This document shows, piece after piece, positions 27,935 to 35,398 of a stretch of DNA of 64,000 bases. How positions within the stretch are numbered: the first letter of the stretch is position 1; every line of letters starts with the position of its first letter. This DNA is from Pikeienuella piscinae (lineage in GTDB: Bacteria; Pseudomonadota; Alphaproteobacteria; Rhodobacterales; Rhodobacteraceae). Position numbers and translations under genes: made by a program. The stretch is from NCBI RefSeq assembly GCF_011044155.1, contig NZ_CP049056.1, positions 4,034,001 to 4,098,000 on the forward strand, given 5' to 3'. Under the pieces are notes generated by a model. That model had not been told where the DNA came from, ran no database searches, and was given only the letters and a program-made list of their open reading frames with translations.

Positions 27935-29032
27935 ATGGAGATTCTCGAAGGGGCCGCCGCCTTCGCCGTGGTGATGATCGTGCTGTCGACCATCGTCACC
28001 GGCATAGCGGAGGCGTTCCTGCGGCTGCTGGCGGTGCGGCAGATCGTACTCGCCGACGCGATCGAGCGACTGATCGTCGACGAGATTGTCCCGTCGGTGA
28101 AGACGGAGCTGGCCGGGGTGCTCGACGCGGATGGCGACGGGCGGCTCTCCACTGCGGATGTAGACATGCTGAAGGACAAGCTTTCGCTCAGCCCGCTGAC
28201 GGCGAAGGCGGCGAAGATCCCCTTCGCTTCGATGCGGTTCGGGCACGAGAAGATCACCACCTATTCGCTGCTTCAGCGCCTTGCGAAAAGCGAGTTGGGC
28301 GACGCGCTGGCGAAATACGGCCGCAGCGAGTTGCGCGAAAAGCTCACCGACATCGCCCGCACCTATGAACGTTATGCGGCCGCGGCGGCGGAGCGCTTTC
28401 GTTACAAGGCGCATCGCTACACCGCCATCGCGGCGGTTCTTTTCGCCTTTGGCGCGAATGTCGACGCCGGGCGGGTCTTCGTCTACCTGATGGACGATCC
28501 CGGCGCGCGCCAGACGCTGTTCGCACGCGCCGAGGCGGCGAAGGTGGAGAACGACGCCGCCGTCGCGCGTCTGAAGGCGGCGCAGACCGGGGTCGAGGAG
28601 GCGACGCTCGACGAGGTCTCGGAGTCGATCGAAGGGCTCTCGGATTCGCTCGTCGCCTTTCGCACAGACGTGCGCCTGCCGATCGGGCCGAGCTACTATC
28701 CCTATTGCGGCTCCGGGCTCGCCGAACTAACGATCTTCGGCTGGAAGCTGGATGGCGTCTTCGCCGCGACCGGCTGCGCCGGCAATGTCGACCGGAGCTA
28801 TTTCGGCTGGGCGGCCTATACGCTGCTCGCCGGCGTGCTGATCGGGCTTGGCGGCCCGTTCTGGTATCGCGTCTACGCTTCCTTGTCCCGCGTCATCAGC
28901 GTCGCCCGCTCGGTCGGCGTCGGTGGCGAGACGATAGACGAGAAATCCGCGGACCAGCCCGCCAGCCACAAGGCGCTGACGCAGGAGGATATCGTCACGA
29001 CCTTCCAGGTCGCACGGGCGGGAAGGACCTGA
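27935..29032 (+). CDS. Membrane protein with an EF-hand calcium loop, 365 aa
   Basis: Unrecognised as a whole. An N-terminal membrane helix (about 7-24) is followed by a canonical EF-hand loop, DADGDGRLSTAD (about 63-74), with Asp at positions 1, 3, 5 and 12. A soluble region follows, then a hydrophobic stretch (about 160-175), a coiled-coil-like Ala/Glu-rich section (about 186-240), and a C-terminal membrane hairpin beginning WAAYTLLAGVLIGLGGPFWY (about 290-309). The C-terminal segment LGGPFWY-x-VYASLSRVISVARS recalls membrane proteins of unknown function. It ends at a strong bidirectional terminator. A calcium-responsive membrane role is inference. Confidence 0.65.
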   Translation: MEILEGAAAFAVVMIVLSTIVTGIAEAFLRLLAVRQIVLADAIERLIVDEIVPSVKTELAGVLDADGDGRLSTADVDMLKDKLSLSPLTAKAAKIPFASMRFGHEKITTYSLLQRLAKSELGDALAKYGRSELREKLTDIARTYERYAAAAAERFRYKAHRYTAIAAVLFAFGANVDAGRVFVYLMDDPGARQTLFARAEAAKVENDAAVARLKAAQTGVEEATLDEVSESIEGLSDSLVAFRTDVRLPIGPSYYPYCGSGLAELTIFGWKLDGVFAATGCAGNVDRSYFGWAAYTLLAGVLIGLGGPFWYRVYASLSRVISVARSVGVGGETIDEKSADQPASHKALTQEDIVTTFQVARAGRT

Positions 29033-29040
29033 ATCGAAAA

Positions 29041-29066
29041 GGCCCGCGCCGCTCCCGGCGCGGGCC
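29041..29066. terminator. Strong bidirectional rho-independent terminator
   Basis: A perfect 10-bp stem, GGCCCGCGCC/GGCGCGGGCC, with a 6-base loop. It is followed by CTTCTTC on the plus strand and by TTTTCG on the minus strand. It lies between the convergent EF-hand gene and the ABC binding-protein gene and can end both transcripts. Confidence 0.8.
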
Positions 29067-29086
29067 CTTCTTCACGTGAGAGACGC

Positions 29087-30073
29087 TCAGAGCGCCTTGT
29101 CGGTGATCGCGTGTGTCCAGGCGCCTTCCGGCTCCTTGGTGATGACCGGGTCCGAGCCGGCCGAGAGCAGCGTCTCCACCGTCCGCTCGTAATCGGCGGG
29201 GTCGAGCTCGCCGTTCGATCCGGCGGTCAGCTTGGCGACTTCGCCCATCATCCGCTTCTGATGCTTTTCGGTCTGGGCGCCGGTCATGTCGTTCTCGAGC
29301 ACGATTTCAGCGGCCTCGTCGGTGTTCGCCTCGGCCCATTTCCAACCCTTCATCGAGGCCCGGACGAACCGCGCCATCTTGTCCTGAAAAGCAGGGTCCT
29401 CGAGGTTCTCCTCCAGCACGTAGAGCCCGTCCTCCAGCGTCGAGATGCCCTCCTTCTCATAGCTGAAGATCACGAGATCATCAGGCGAGAGGCCAGCGTC
29501 GAGAATCTGCCAGTATTCATTATAGGTCATCGCGGTGATGCAGTCCGCCTGCTTCTGGAGCAGCGGATCGACATTGAATCCGATCTTCTGGATCACAACG
29601 CCGTCGTCCCCACCCTCTGTCGAGAAGCCGAGCTTCGACATCCAGCTGAGGAGCGGATACTCGTTGCCGTAGAACCAGGTGCCGAGGGTCTTTCCCTTGA
29701 AGTCCTCGGGCGTGGTGATGCCGGTCTCCTTCCGGCAGACGAGGTTGAGGCCCGACGATTTGAAGGGCTGCGCGATGTTCACAACCGGCACGCCCTTTTC
29801 CCGCGCAGCGAGGGCCGAGGGCATCCAGTCGACCATGACGTCGGCGCCGCCCCCGGCGAGCACCTGCACCGGGGCCACGTCCGGGCCGCCCGGCTTGATC
29901 TCGACGTCGAGCCCCTCTTCCTCATAGAAGCCCTTGTCCTTCGCCACGTAATAGCCGCCGAACTGGGCCTGCGTGACCCATTTCAGCTGTAGCGTCACCT
30001 TGTCGGCGGCCTCCGCCGCCACGCCGCCGAGCGCGAACGCCCCGATTGCGGCGCCGATCATAAGTTTCTTCAT
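29087..30073 (-). CDS. ABC transporter substrate-binding protein (NMT1/THI5-like), pyrimidine cluster
   Basis: A 328-aa exported binding protein. Its signal peptide (MKKLMIGAAIGAFALGGVAAEA, cleavage about AEA-AD) is followed by the NMT1/THI5 fold typical of aromatic heterocycle ligands: LQLKWVTQAQFGGYYVAKDK, GFYEEEGLDVEIKPGG and a Gly-rich loop AGGGADVMVDW. It is last in a minus-strand operon with two permeases, an ATPase and the pyrimidine-degradation enzymes. A pyrimidine, dihydropyrimidine or ureido compound is therefore the likely ligand. Relatives bind thiamine-pyrimidine precursors or riboflavin, so this remains inference. Confidence 0.82.
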   Translation of the reverse strand: MKKLMIGAAIGAFALGGVAAEAADKVTLQLKWVTQAQFGGYYVAKDKGFYEEEGLDVEIKPGGPDVAPVQVLAGGGADVMVDWMPSALAAREKGVPVVNIAQPFKSSGLNLVCRKETGITTPEDFKGKTLGTWFYGNEYPLLSWMSKLGFSTEGGDDGVVIQKIGFNVDPLLQKQADCITAMTYNEYWQILDAGLSPDDLVIFSYEKEGISTLEDGLYVLEENLEDPAFQDKMARFVRASMKGWKWAEANTDEAAEIVLENDMTGAQTEKHQKRMMGEVAKLTAGSNGELDPADYERTVETLLSAGSDPVITKEPEGAWTHAITDKAL

Positions 30074-30105
30074 CGTCCTCTCCTGTTGCTTGAAAGCGCG
30101 TCCGA

Positions 30106-30954
30106 TTAACCCCGTTGCGACGGATGCCAGAACGTGACGGCGCGCTCCATGAGCGCCACCATGCCATAGAAAACCGAGCCGGCAAGCGCCGCGACCGCGA
30201 TCTCCGCCCAGACCATGTCGACATTCATCCGCCCGACCTCGGTCGAGATCCGGAACCCCATGCCGACAATGGGCGTGCCGAAGAACTCCGCCACGATCGC
30301 GCCGATCAGCGAAAGCGTGGTGCAGATCTTCAGCCCGTTGAAGATGAACGGCGCCGCGGCCGGCAGGCGCAGCTTCACCAGCGTCTGGCCGTAGGTCGCC
30401 GCATAGGTCCGCATCAGGTCGCGCTGCATGTGATCCGCGGCGCGAAGCCCCTCGACGGTGTTCACCAGCATCGGAAAGAAACACATGACGACGACGACCG
30501 CCGCTTTCGACTGCCAGTCGAAGCCGAACCACATCACCATGATCGGCGCGACGCCGATGACCGGCAGCGCCGCGACGAGATTGCCCACGGGCAGCAGCCC
30601 GCGCTGCAGGAAGGATGAGCGGTCGACCGCCAGCGCCGTCAGGAACGCCGCGCCGCAACCGATGGCGTAGCCCGCCATCACGCCCTTGAAGGTCTGGAGA
30701 AAATCGACCCAGAGGATTGGCAGCGAGCCGGCGATGCGCGCCGCGATGACTGAGGGCGGCGGCAGCAGAACGGGCGAAATCTCCAGCGCCGCGACGCCGA
30801 TCTCCCAGAGCGCCAGCAGCGTCACCCCAAAGAGCGCCGGAACAGCGTAGCGCACCCATGGCCAGGCCCGTTCGCGCCCGGTCATGAACACGTTCAGCGC
30901 CCACGAAGCCGCCCAGATCACCAAAGCGAGAACCGGAAGCGCCGCGCCGCTCAT
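30106..30954 (-). CDS. ABC transporter permease (pyrimidine-cluster importer, subunit 2)
   Basis: A 282-aa membrane protein of the SsuC/TauC/RibX permease family with about six helices and a typical EAA loop (RTYAATYGQTLVKLRLPAAAP). The start at 30954 overlaps the end of the preceding permease gene by four bases (ATGA), as expected for paired permeases. The extended in-frame reading upstream is rejected because it runs through the other permease in a different frame. It partners with the 30951-31808 permease, the binding protein and the ATPase. Confidence 0.85.
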   Translation of the reverse strand: MSGAALPVLALVIWAASWALNVFMTGRERAWPWVRYAVPALFGVTLLALWEIGVAALEISPVLLPPPSVIAARIAGSLPILWVDFLQTFKGVMAGYAIGCGAAFLTALAVDRSSFLQRGLLPVGNLVAALPVIGVAPIMVMWFGFDWQSKAAVVVVMCFFPMLVNTVEGLRAADHMQRDLMRTYAATYGQTLVKLRLPAAAPFIFNGLKICTTLSLIGAIVAEFFGTPIVGMGFRISTEVGRMNVDMVWAEIAVAALAGSVFYGMVALMERAVTFWHPSQRG

Positions 30955-31808
30955 GTCGGGCGCCCGCGCATCGCCAGCCGTTGCGCCGCGCCGATCAACG
31001 GGATCAACCCTCCGGCCAGCACGGCGGACGCGATCAGCGCCGCCCAGATCATCATCGTCTGCCCGTAATAGGAGCCGTTCAACAGCCGCGAGCCGAGCCC
31101 GCCATCCTGGCTCAGCGTCATCTCCGCGACGATGGCCCCGACCAGCGAGGCGGCGACGCCGACCTTCATCGACGTGAAGAGATAGGGAAGCGAAGCCGGA
31201 AGCCGCAGCTTCAGGAAGGTCTGCGCACCGTTGGCGCTGTAGGTGCGCATGAGATCGAGTTGCAGCGCGTCCGGGCTGCGCAACCCCTTCACCATGCCGA
31301 CGACCACGGGAAAGAAGCTCAGATACATCGAGATCATCGCCTTCGCCACCAGGCCGCCGACATCGGCGGCGTTGAGAACGACAATCATCATCGGCGCGAT
31401 GGCGAGGATCGGCACCATCTGGCTGGCGATGACCCAGGGCATGACGCTGATGTCCATGGTCCGGCTGGCGACGATGCCGATGGCGAGAATCACCCCCAGC
31501 GCCGTGCCGAATGCGAAGCCGAGGAGCGTCGCGGAAAGCGTGATCCAGCCATGCCAGACGAGGGAGCGCTTGGAGGTGACGGGTTTCGCAGCGACCGTGT
31601 CCCAAAGCTCGACCGCAACCTGATGCGGCGCCGGAAGCACCGGCCGCTCCTGCGCCATGGTTTTCGGAATGATCTCCGCAAGGGTGATCTCTACCCCGGC
31701 GCGCTCGGCCTGATCGCGCTCCCATTGCGCGTTCATCCAGACCGCGCCGAGATACCAGATGACGATGATCGCGGCGATGACGGTTGCGACGGGGAGGGCG
31801 CGGGACAT
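30951..31808 (-). CDS. ABC transporter permease (pyrimidine-cluster importer, subunit 1)
   Basis: A 285-aa membrane protein, paralogous to its downstream partner. It has an N-terminal helix (about 5-24), a periplasmic stretch with a Pro-rich PVLPAPHQV segment, then the BPD permease core and an EAA loop (RTYSANGAQTFLKLRLPASLP). The ATG at 31808 overlaps the stop of the 77-aa gene (ATGA). The permease pair plus one ATPase is the usual arrangement for nitrate/taurine/thiamine-type importers. Confidence 0.84.
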   Translation of the reverse strand: MSRALPVATVIAAIIVIWYLGAVWMNAQWERDQAERAGVEITLAEIIPKTMAQERPVLPAPHQVAVELWDTVAAKPVTSKRSLVWHGWITLSATLLGFAFGTALGVILAIGIVASRTMDISVMPWVIASQMVPILAIAPMMIVVLNAADVGGLVAKAMISMYLSFFPVVVGMVKGLRSPDALQLDLMRTYSANGAQTFLKLRLPASLPYLFTSMKVGVAASLVGAIVAEMTLSQDGGLGSRLLNGSYYGQTMMIWAALIASAVLAGGLIPLIGAAQRLAMRGRPT

Positions 31809-32041
31809 CACGCGAGCGCCCAAGTTCCTCGCGATACGTTGGCTACCTTGCCTTCGTCACGAAGCAGTTGCATGGCCCACCGCATATCGTAGTGCCAAGT
31901 GTAGAAGAGGTCACCCTGACTCCTTAGATCCATCTCGCGGCGGGTCCAAATCGCCTTGGCGCACTCTACCCAGGTCATTCCGTCGTTCTTCGTCGCTAGG
32001 GCTTCGAGGGTAGCGCTTTTTTGAAGCTCCCGGTTAGTCAT
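31808..32041 (-). CDS. 77-aa protein resembling the Mrr N-terminal winged helix, inserted in the ABC operon
   Basis: A short protein, start ATG at 32041 (an in-frame TTG lies at 32050), lying between the ATPase gene and the permease gene with a 4-base ATGA overlap into the latter. It reads as a single winged-helix-like domain: helix LQKSATLEALATKN, a Trp-containing segment MTWVECAKAIWTRREMD and a final RWAMQLLRDEGKVANVSRGTW, like the N-terminal DNA-binding domain of Mrr-type proteins (R-W-A-x2-L-x-x-E-G-x-V ... R-G-x-W). There is no nuclease domain. Base composition looks clearly lower in GC than its neighbours. The function is unknown and family membership is a judgement by eye. Confidence 0.6.
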   Translation of the reverse strand: MTNRELQKSATLEALATKNDGMTWVECAKAIWTRREMDLRSQGDLFYTWHYDMRWAMQLLRDEGKVANVSRGTWALA

Positions 32042-32046
32042 CGCCT

Positions 32047-32823
32047 TCAATCCTCATAACTGTGCCCCGCTCGCAGCCCTTCCCTCACCCGATGCGCCAC
32101 TTCCAGGAATTCCGGCGACTCGCGGATATCGAGCGGGCGCTGCTTCGGCAGCGGGCTGTCAATCACGTCGATGATCCGGCCGGGGCGGGGGCTCATCACC
32201 ACGATTTTCGTTGAAAGGTAAACCGCCTCCGGGATGGAATGCGTGACGAAGCAGATGGTCTTTTCGGTCCGCGCCCAGAGCGCCAGCAGTTGCTCGTTCA
32301 GATGGTCGCGCACGATCTCGTCGAGCGCGCCGAAAGGTTCGTCCATCAGGAGGAGATCGGCGTCGAAGGCCAGCGCCCGCGCGATGGAGGCGCGCTGCTG
32401 CATCCCCCCCGAAAGCTGCCAGGGAAAGCGCTTCTCGAACCCCTCAAGCTCGACCAGTTCCAGCACCCGCGCCACGCGCTCGGCCTGCTCTGCCTTCGGG
32501 ATGCCGATGATCTCCAGCGGCAGGCGGATATTGCCGCCGATTGTCCGCCAGGGATAAAGCCCCGCCGCCTGAAACACATAGCCATAGGCGCGCGCCCGGC
32601 GCGCCGCCTCCGGCGAGACGCCGTTCACCGTGATCGCGCCGCCGGTCGCGCGCTCCAGATCGGCGATCACCCGCAGAAACGTAGTCTTGCCACAGCCCGA
32701 AGGCCCGATGAAGGAGACGAAATCGCCCTTCTCGACCTCCAGCGACACGTTGGAAAGCGCATGGACCGGGCCGTCATCCGTTTCGAATGTCAGGCTGAGC
32801 GCGGAGGCGGAGACGACGCTCAT
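32047..32823 (-). CDS. ABC transporter ATP-binding protein (pyrimidine-cluster importer)
   Basis: A 258-aa ATPase of the SsuB/TauB/ThiZ group: Walker A IGPSGCGKTT (about 39-48), signature LSGGMQQRASIARAL, Walker B LLLMDEPFGALD and the switch histidine in FVTHSIPEAVYL. It starts at 32823, overlapping the stop of the SDR gene by four bases. The operon order is SDR, ATPase, 77-aa gene, permease, permease, binding protein. It supplies energy for the importer, with the substrate inferred to be a pyrimidine-pathway compound. Confidence 0.87.
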   Translation of the reverse strand: MSVVSASALSLTFETDDGPVHALSNVSLEVEKGDFVSFIGPSGCGKTTFLRVIADLERATGGAITVNGVSPEAARRARAYGYVFQAAGLYPWRTIGGNIRLPLEIIGIPKAEQAERVARVLELVELEGFEKRFPWQLSGGMQQRASIARALAFDADLLLMDEPFGALDEIVRDHLNEQLLALWARTEKTICFVTHSIPEAVYLSTKIVVMSPRPGRIIDVIDSPLPKQRPLDIRESPEFLEVAHRVREGLRAGHSYED

Positions 32824-33521
32824 ACCGACCTTGTGATCCCGCCGTCGACCCTCAGGTTCTGCCCGGTGATATAGGCCGCGCCGTCGGAAGCCAGAAACGC
32901 CACCGTCGCCGCGATCTCCCCGTAAGAGGAGCCGTAGCGGCCCATCGGGACGCGGTCCCGAAACTCCGCCTTCTCCGGCAGGCTGTCGATGAAGCCGGGC
33001 AGGACATTGTTCATCCGCACATTGTCCGGCGCATACTTGTCCGCGAACAGTTTCGTGTAGGCGGCGAGGCCGGCGCGAAACACGCCCGAGGTCGGGAAGA
33101 CCGGGTCCGGCTCGAACGCGGCGAAGGTCGATATGTTGACGATGGCGCCGGATTTCTGCGCCACCATCACCGGCGTGACGAGACGGACCGCGCGCGCGAC
33201 GTTCAGGAAATAGACGTCGAGCCCGCGATGCCAGTCCTCGTCGGTCAACTCCAGCACCGGCGCGCGCGGGCCGTGCCCGGCGGAGTTCACCAAGGCGTCG
33301 ATCCGGCCCCAGCGCGCCATCGCCGCGTCGACGAACGCGGCGATATCCTCGTTCGACTGGTTGGAGCCGGTCCAACCGAGGCCGCCCAGCTCCTCCGCCA
33401 GCGCGGCGCCCTTGCCGGATGACGACATCACGCCGATCTCGAACCCGTCGGCGCGAAGCCGGCGGGCGGAATCGGCGCCCATCCCGCTGCCGCCGCCGAT
33501 GACGAGCGCCACCCTGGCCAT
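32820..33521 (-). CDS. SDR-family protein without the canonical Tyr-x3-Lys
   Basis: A 233-aa short-chain dehydrogenase-fold protein in the pyrimidine operon. The cofactor loop is IGGGSGMGADS and NSAG is present. However, the active-site segment reads VFPTSGVFRAGLAAYTK: at the positions of the usual Y-x3-K there is S-x3-R. It otherwise retains NNVLPGFIDS and the C-terminal GQNLRVDGG. A related group with the same VFRAGL segment exists in proteobacteria as far as I recall, so this is probably a fixed variant rather than a damaged gene. ATG 33521 is chosen; a GTG at 33527 overlaps the hydA stop. It may act on an intermediate of uracil or thymine breakdown. Confidence 0.78.
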   Translation of the reverse strand: MARVALVIGGGSGMGADSARRLRADGFEIGVMSSSGKGAALAEELGGLGWTGSNQSNEDIAAFVDAAMARWGRIDALVNSAGHGPRAPVLELTDEDWHRGLDVYFLNVARAVRLVTPVMVAQKSGAIVNISTFAAFEPDPVFPTSGVFRAGLAAYTKLFADKYAPDNVRMNNVLPGFIDSLPEKAEFRDRVPMGRYGSSYGEIAATVAFLASDGAAYITGQNLRVDGGITRSV

Positions 33522-33523
33522 GC

Positions 33524-34978
33524 TCACACCCCGCTCGCCGGTATGCCCGTCCGCTCAACCTTCCGCGGCGCGGTCAGTTCCTTCCATTTCGAGAGCGCCT
33601 TGCTCACCGCCTGGAAGGGTTCGCGCGCGACGAACTCACCGCGCCCTTCCTGCATGTTCAGATCGCCGTCGTTGATCGCGACATGGCCGCGGGTCAGCGT
33701 GTAGCGCGGCAGGCCCTTCACATGCTTGCCTTCGAAGACGTTGTAGTCGATGGCGGATTGCTGGCTCTTGGCGCTGATCGTCTTTTCCCTTTCGGGGTCC
33801 CAGACCACCAGGTCGGCGTCCGCCCCGACCAGCACCGCGCCCTTTCGCGGGTAGCAGTTGAGGATCTTGGCGCTGTTGGTGGAGGTCACGGCGACAAACT
33901 CGTTCATCGTCAGACGGCCTGTGGCGACGCCATGGGTCCAGAGCATCGGCATCCGGTCCTCCAGCCCGCCGGTGCCGTTCGGGATCTTGGTGAAGTCGCC
34001 GACGCCGTAGCGCTTCTGCTCGGTGGTGAAGGCGCAGTGATCCGTCGCGACGACCTGGAGCGAGCCAGCCTGCAGCCCGGCCCAGAGGCTGTCCTGGTGC
34101 TTCTTGTTGCGGAACGGCGGCGACATCACGCGGCGCGCGGCGTGGTCCCAGTCCTTGTTGAAATACTCGCTCTCGTCCAGCGTCAGATGCTGGATCAGCG
34201 GCTCGCCAAAGACGCGTTTCCCGTTCTGGCGCGCGCGGCGGATCGCCTCGTGACTTTCCTCGCAACTGGTGTGGACGACATAGAGCGGCACCCCGGCCAT
34301 GTCGGCGATCATGATCGCCCGGTTGGTCGCTTCCCCCTCCACCTGCGTCGGGCGAGAATAGGCGTGGCCCTCCGGCCCGTCATTGCCTTCGGCGAGCAGG
34401 CGCGCGGAAAGGTCCGCGACCACGTCGCCGTTTTCGGCATGGACGAGCGGCATTCCGCCGATCTCGGCGCAGCGCTGGAAGGAGGCGAACATCTCGTCGT
34501 CGTTCACCATCAGCGCGCCTTTATAGGCCATGAAGTGCTTGAAGGTGTTGATGCCTTTTTCCACCACTTTCGGCATCTCGTCGAAAACCCGCTTGCCCCA
34601 CCAGGTGATCGCCATGTGATAGGAATAGTCGCAATTCGCGCGGCCGGACTTGTTCGACCACATCTCGATAGCGTCAAGGAGCGGCTGGTCGGGCGCGGGC
34701 AGGGCGAAATCCACCACCATCGTCGTCCCGCCCGCGAGCGCGGCGCGGGTGCCGCTCTCGAAATCGTCGCTGGAATAGGTGCCCATGAAGGGCATCTCCA
34801 GATGCGTATGCGGGTCGATCCCGCCCGGCATGACATAGCAGCCGGTGGCGTCGAGTTCCTTGCCGCCGGAAAGATCAGGTCCGATCTCGACGATCTTCCC
34901 ACCCTCGACCTTCACGTCCGCCTTGTAAGTGAGGTCGGCGGTGACGATGGTTCCGTTCTTGATGGTAGTGGTGGTCAT
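33524..34978 (-). CDS. hydA: Dihydropyrimidinase (D-hydantoinase)
   Basis: A 484-aa cyclic amidohydrolase that opens dihydrouracil or dihydrothymine to N-carbamoyl-beta-amino acids. It has the metal motif DPHTHLEMPF (about 56-65), the carboxylated lysine in FMAYKGALM, histidines in HAENGD and VVHTSC, and the late VATDHCAFT aspartate. The length is typical. It lies in a minus-strand operon between the exported small protein gene and the SDR, with beta-ureidopropionase further upstream, and is step two of the reductive pyrimidine pathway. Hydantoins are alternative substrates. Confidence 0.93.
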   Translation of the reverse strand: MTTTTIKNGTIVTADLTYKADVKVEGGKIVEIGPDLSGGKELDATGCYVMPGGIDPHTHLEMPFMGTYSSDDFESGTRAALAGGTTMVVDFALPAPDQPLLDAIEMWSNKSGRANCDYSYHMAITWWGKRVFDEMPKVVEKGINTFKHFMAYKGALMVNDDEMFASFQRCAEIGGMPLVHAENGDVVADLSARLLAEGNDGPEGHAYSRPTQVEGEATNRAIMIADMAGVPLYVVHTSCEESHEAIRRARQNGKRVFGEPLIQHLTLDESEYFNKDWDHAARRVMSPPFRNKKHQDSLWAGLQAGSLQVVATDHCAFTTEQKRYGVGDFTKIPNGTGGLEDRMPMLWTHGVATGRLTMNEFVAVTSTNSAKILNCYPRKGAVLVGADADLVVWDPEREKTISAKSQQSAIDYNVFEGKHVKGLPRYTLTRGHVAINDGDLNMQEGRGEFVAREPFQAVSKALSKWKELTAPRKVERTGIPASGV

Positions 34979-35000
34979 GGGATGGCCTCACTAGATATTT

Positions 35001-35372
35001 TCATTGCGTTGGTACAGTAGGGTCCAGTTCAGGCAGAAGATCAAAAATATCTGCCGCCACTTTCACCAACGGGCTGTCTGGTTCAGTCACGCAGTGACCT
35101 ACGATTATTCTTTCCAACCCGTGCAGAGATGTTACGCCGTCCCCGTCGCTTTGAGTGTCTCTCAGCGGCTTCCCTTTTTCGGCCAGATACAAGTTGTAAC
35201 CGGTCCACCAACCGTGCACCCACCCAACTAGGTAATGCATAGATGTGTTCTGCTCGTCCCACTGGACGATCTGTTCGCACTCCACCATCCCTAGTCCAGC
35301 GATCCCTTCGTTGGGGATGTGGAGGTTCTGTGCGTGTAAAGCCGATGGAAAAATTGCGGCTAACACGCACAT
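35001..35372 (-). CDS. Small exported protein, 123 aa, between hyuC and hydA
   Basis: The start at 35372 is supported by a perfect AGGAGG seven bases upstream; an in-frame TTG at 35402 lacks one. A short signal peptide (MCVLAAIFPSALHA) is followed by a mature domain of about 109 aa with two Cys (ECEQIV and GHCVTEPD) that probably form a disulfide. The pattern C ... GWVHGWWTGYN ... C-x3-P ... A-x3-F-x-LLP resembles small periplasmic Rap1a/HdeA-like proteins, with low confidence. The AT-richer composition than the flanking genes suggests insertion into the hyuC-hydA operon. The function is unknown. Confidence 0.65.
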   Translation of the reverse strand: MCVLAAIFPSALHAQNLHIPNEGIAGLGMVECEQIVQWDEQNTSMHYLVGWVHGWWTGYNLYLAEKGKPLRDTQSDGDGVTSLHGLERIIVGHCVTEPDSPLVKVAADIFDLLPELDPTVPTQ

Positions 35373-35398
35373 CGTAGAGCCTCCTGAAACGGAGAAAC

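Noticed and set aside
29087-30904. A long extension of the binding-protein frame upstream of 30073
   Set aside because: The extra part is a frame shadow of the permease gene. The real start has a signal peptide at 30073.
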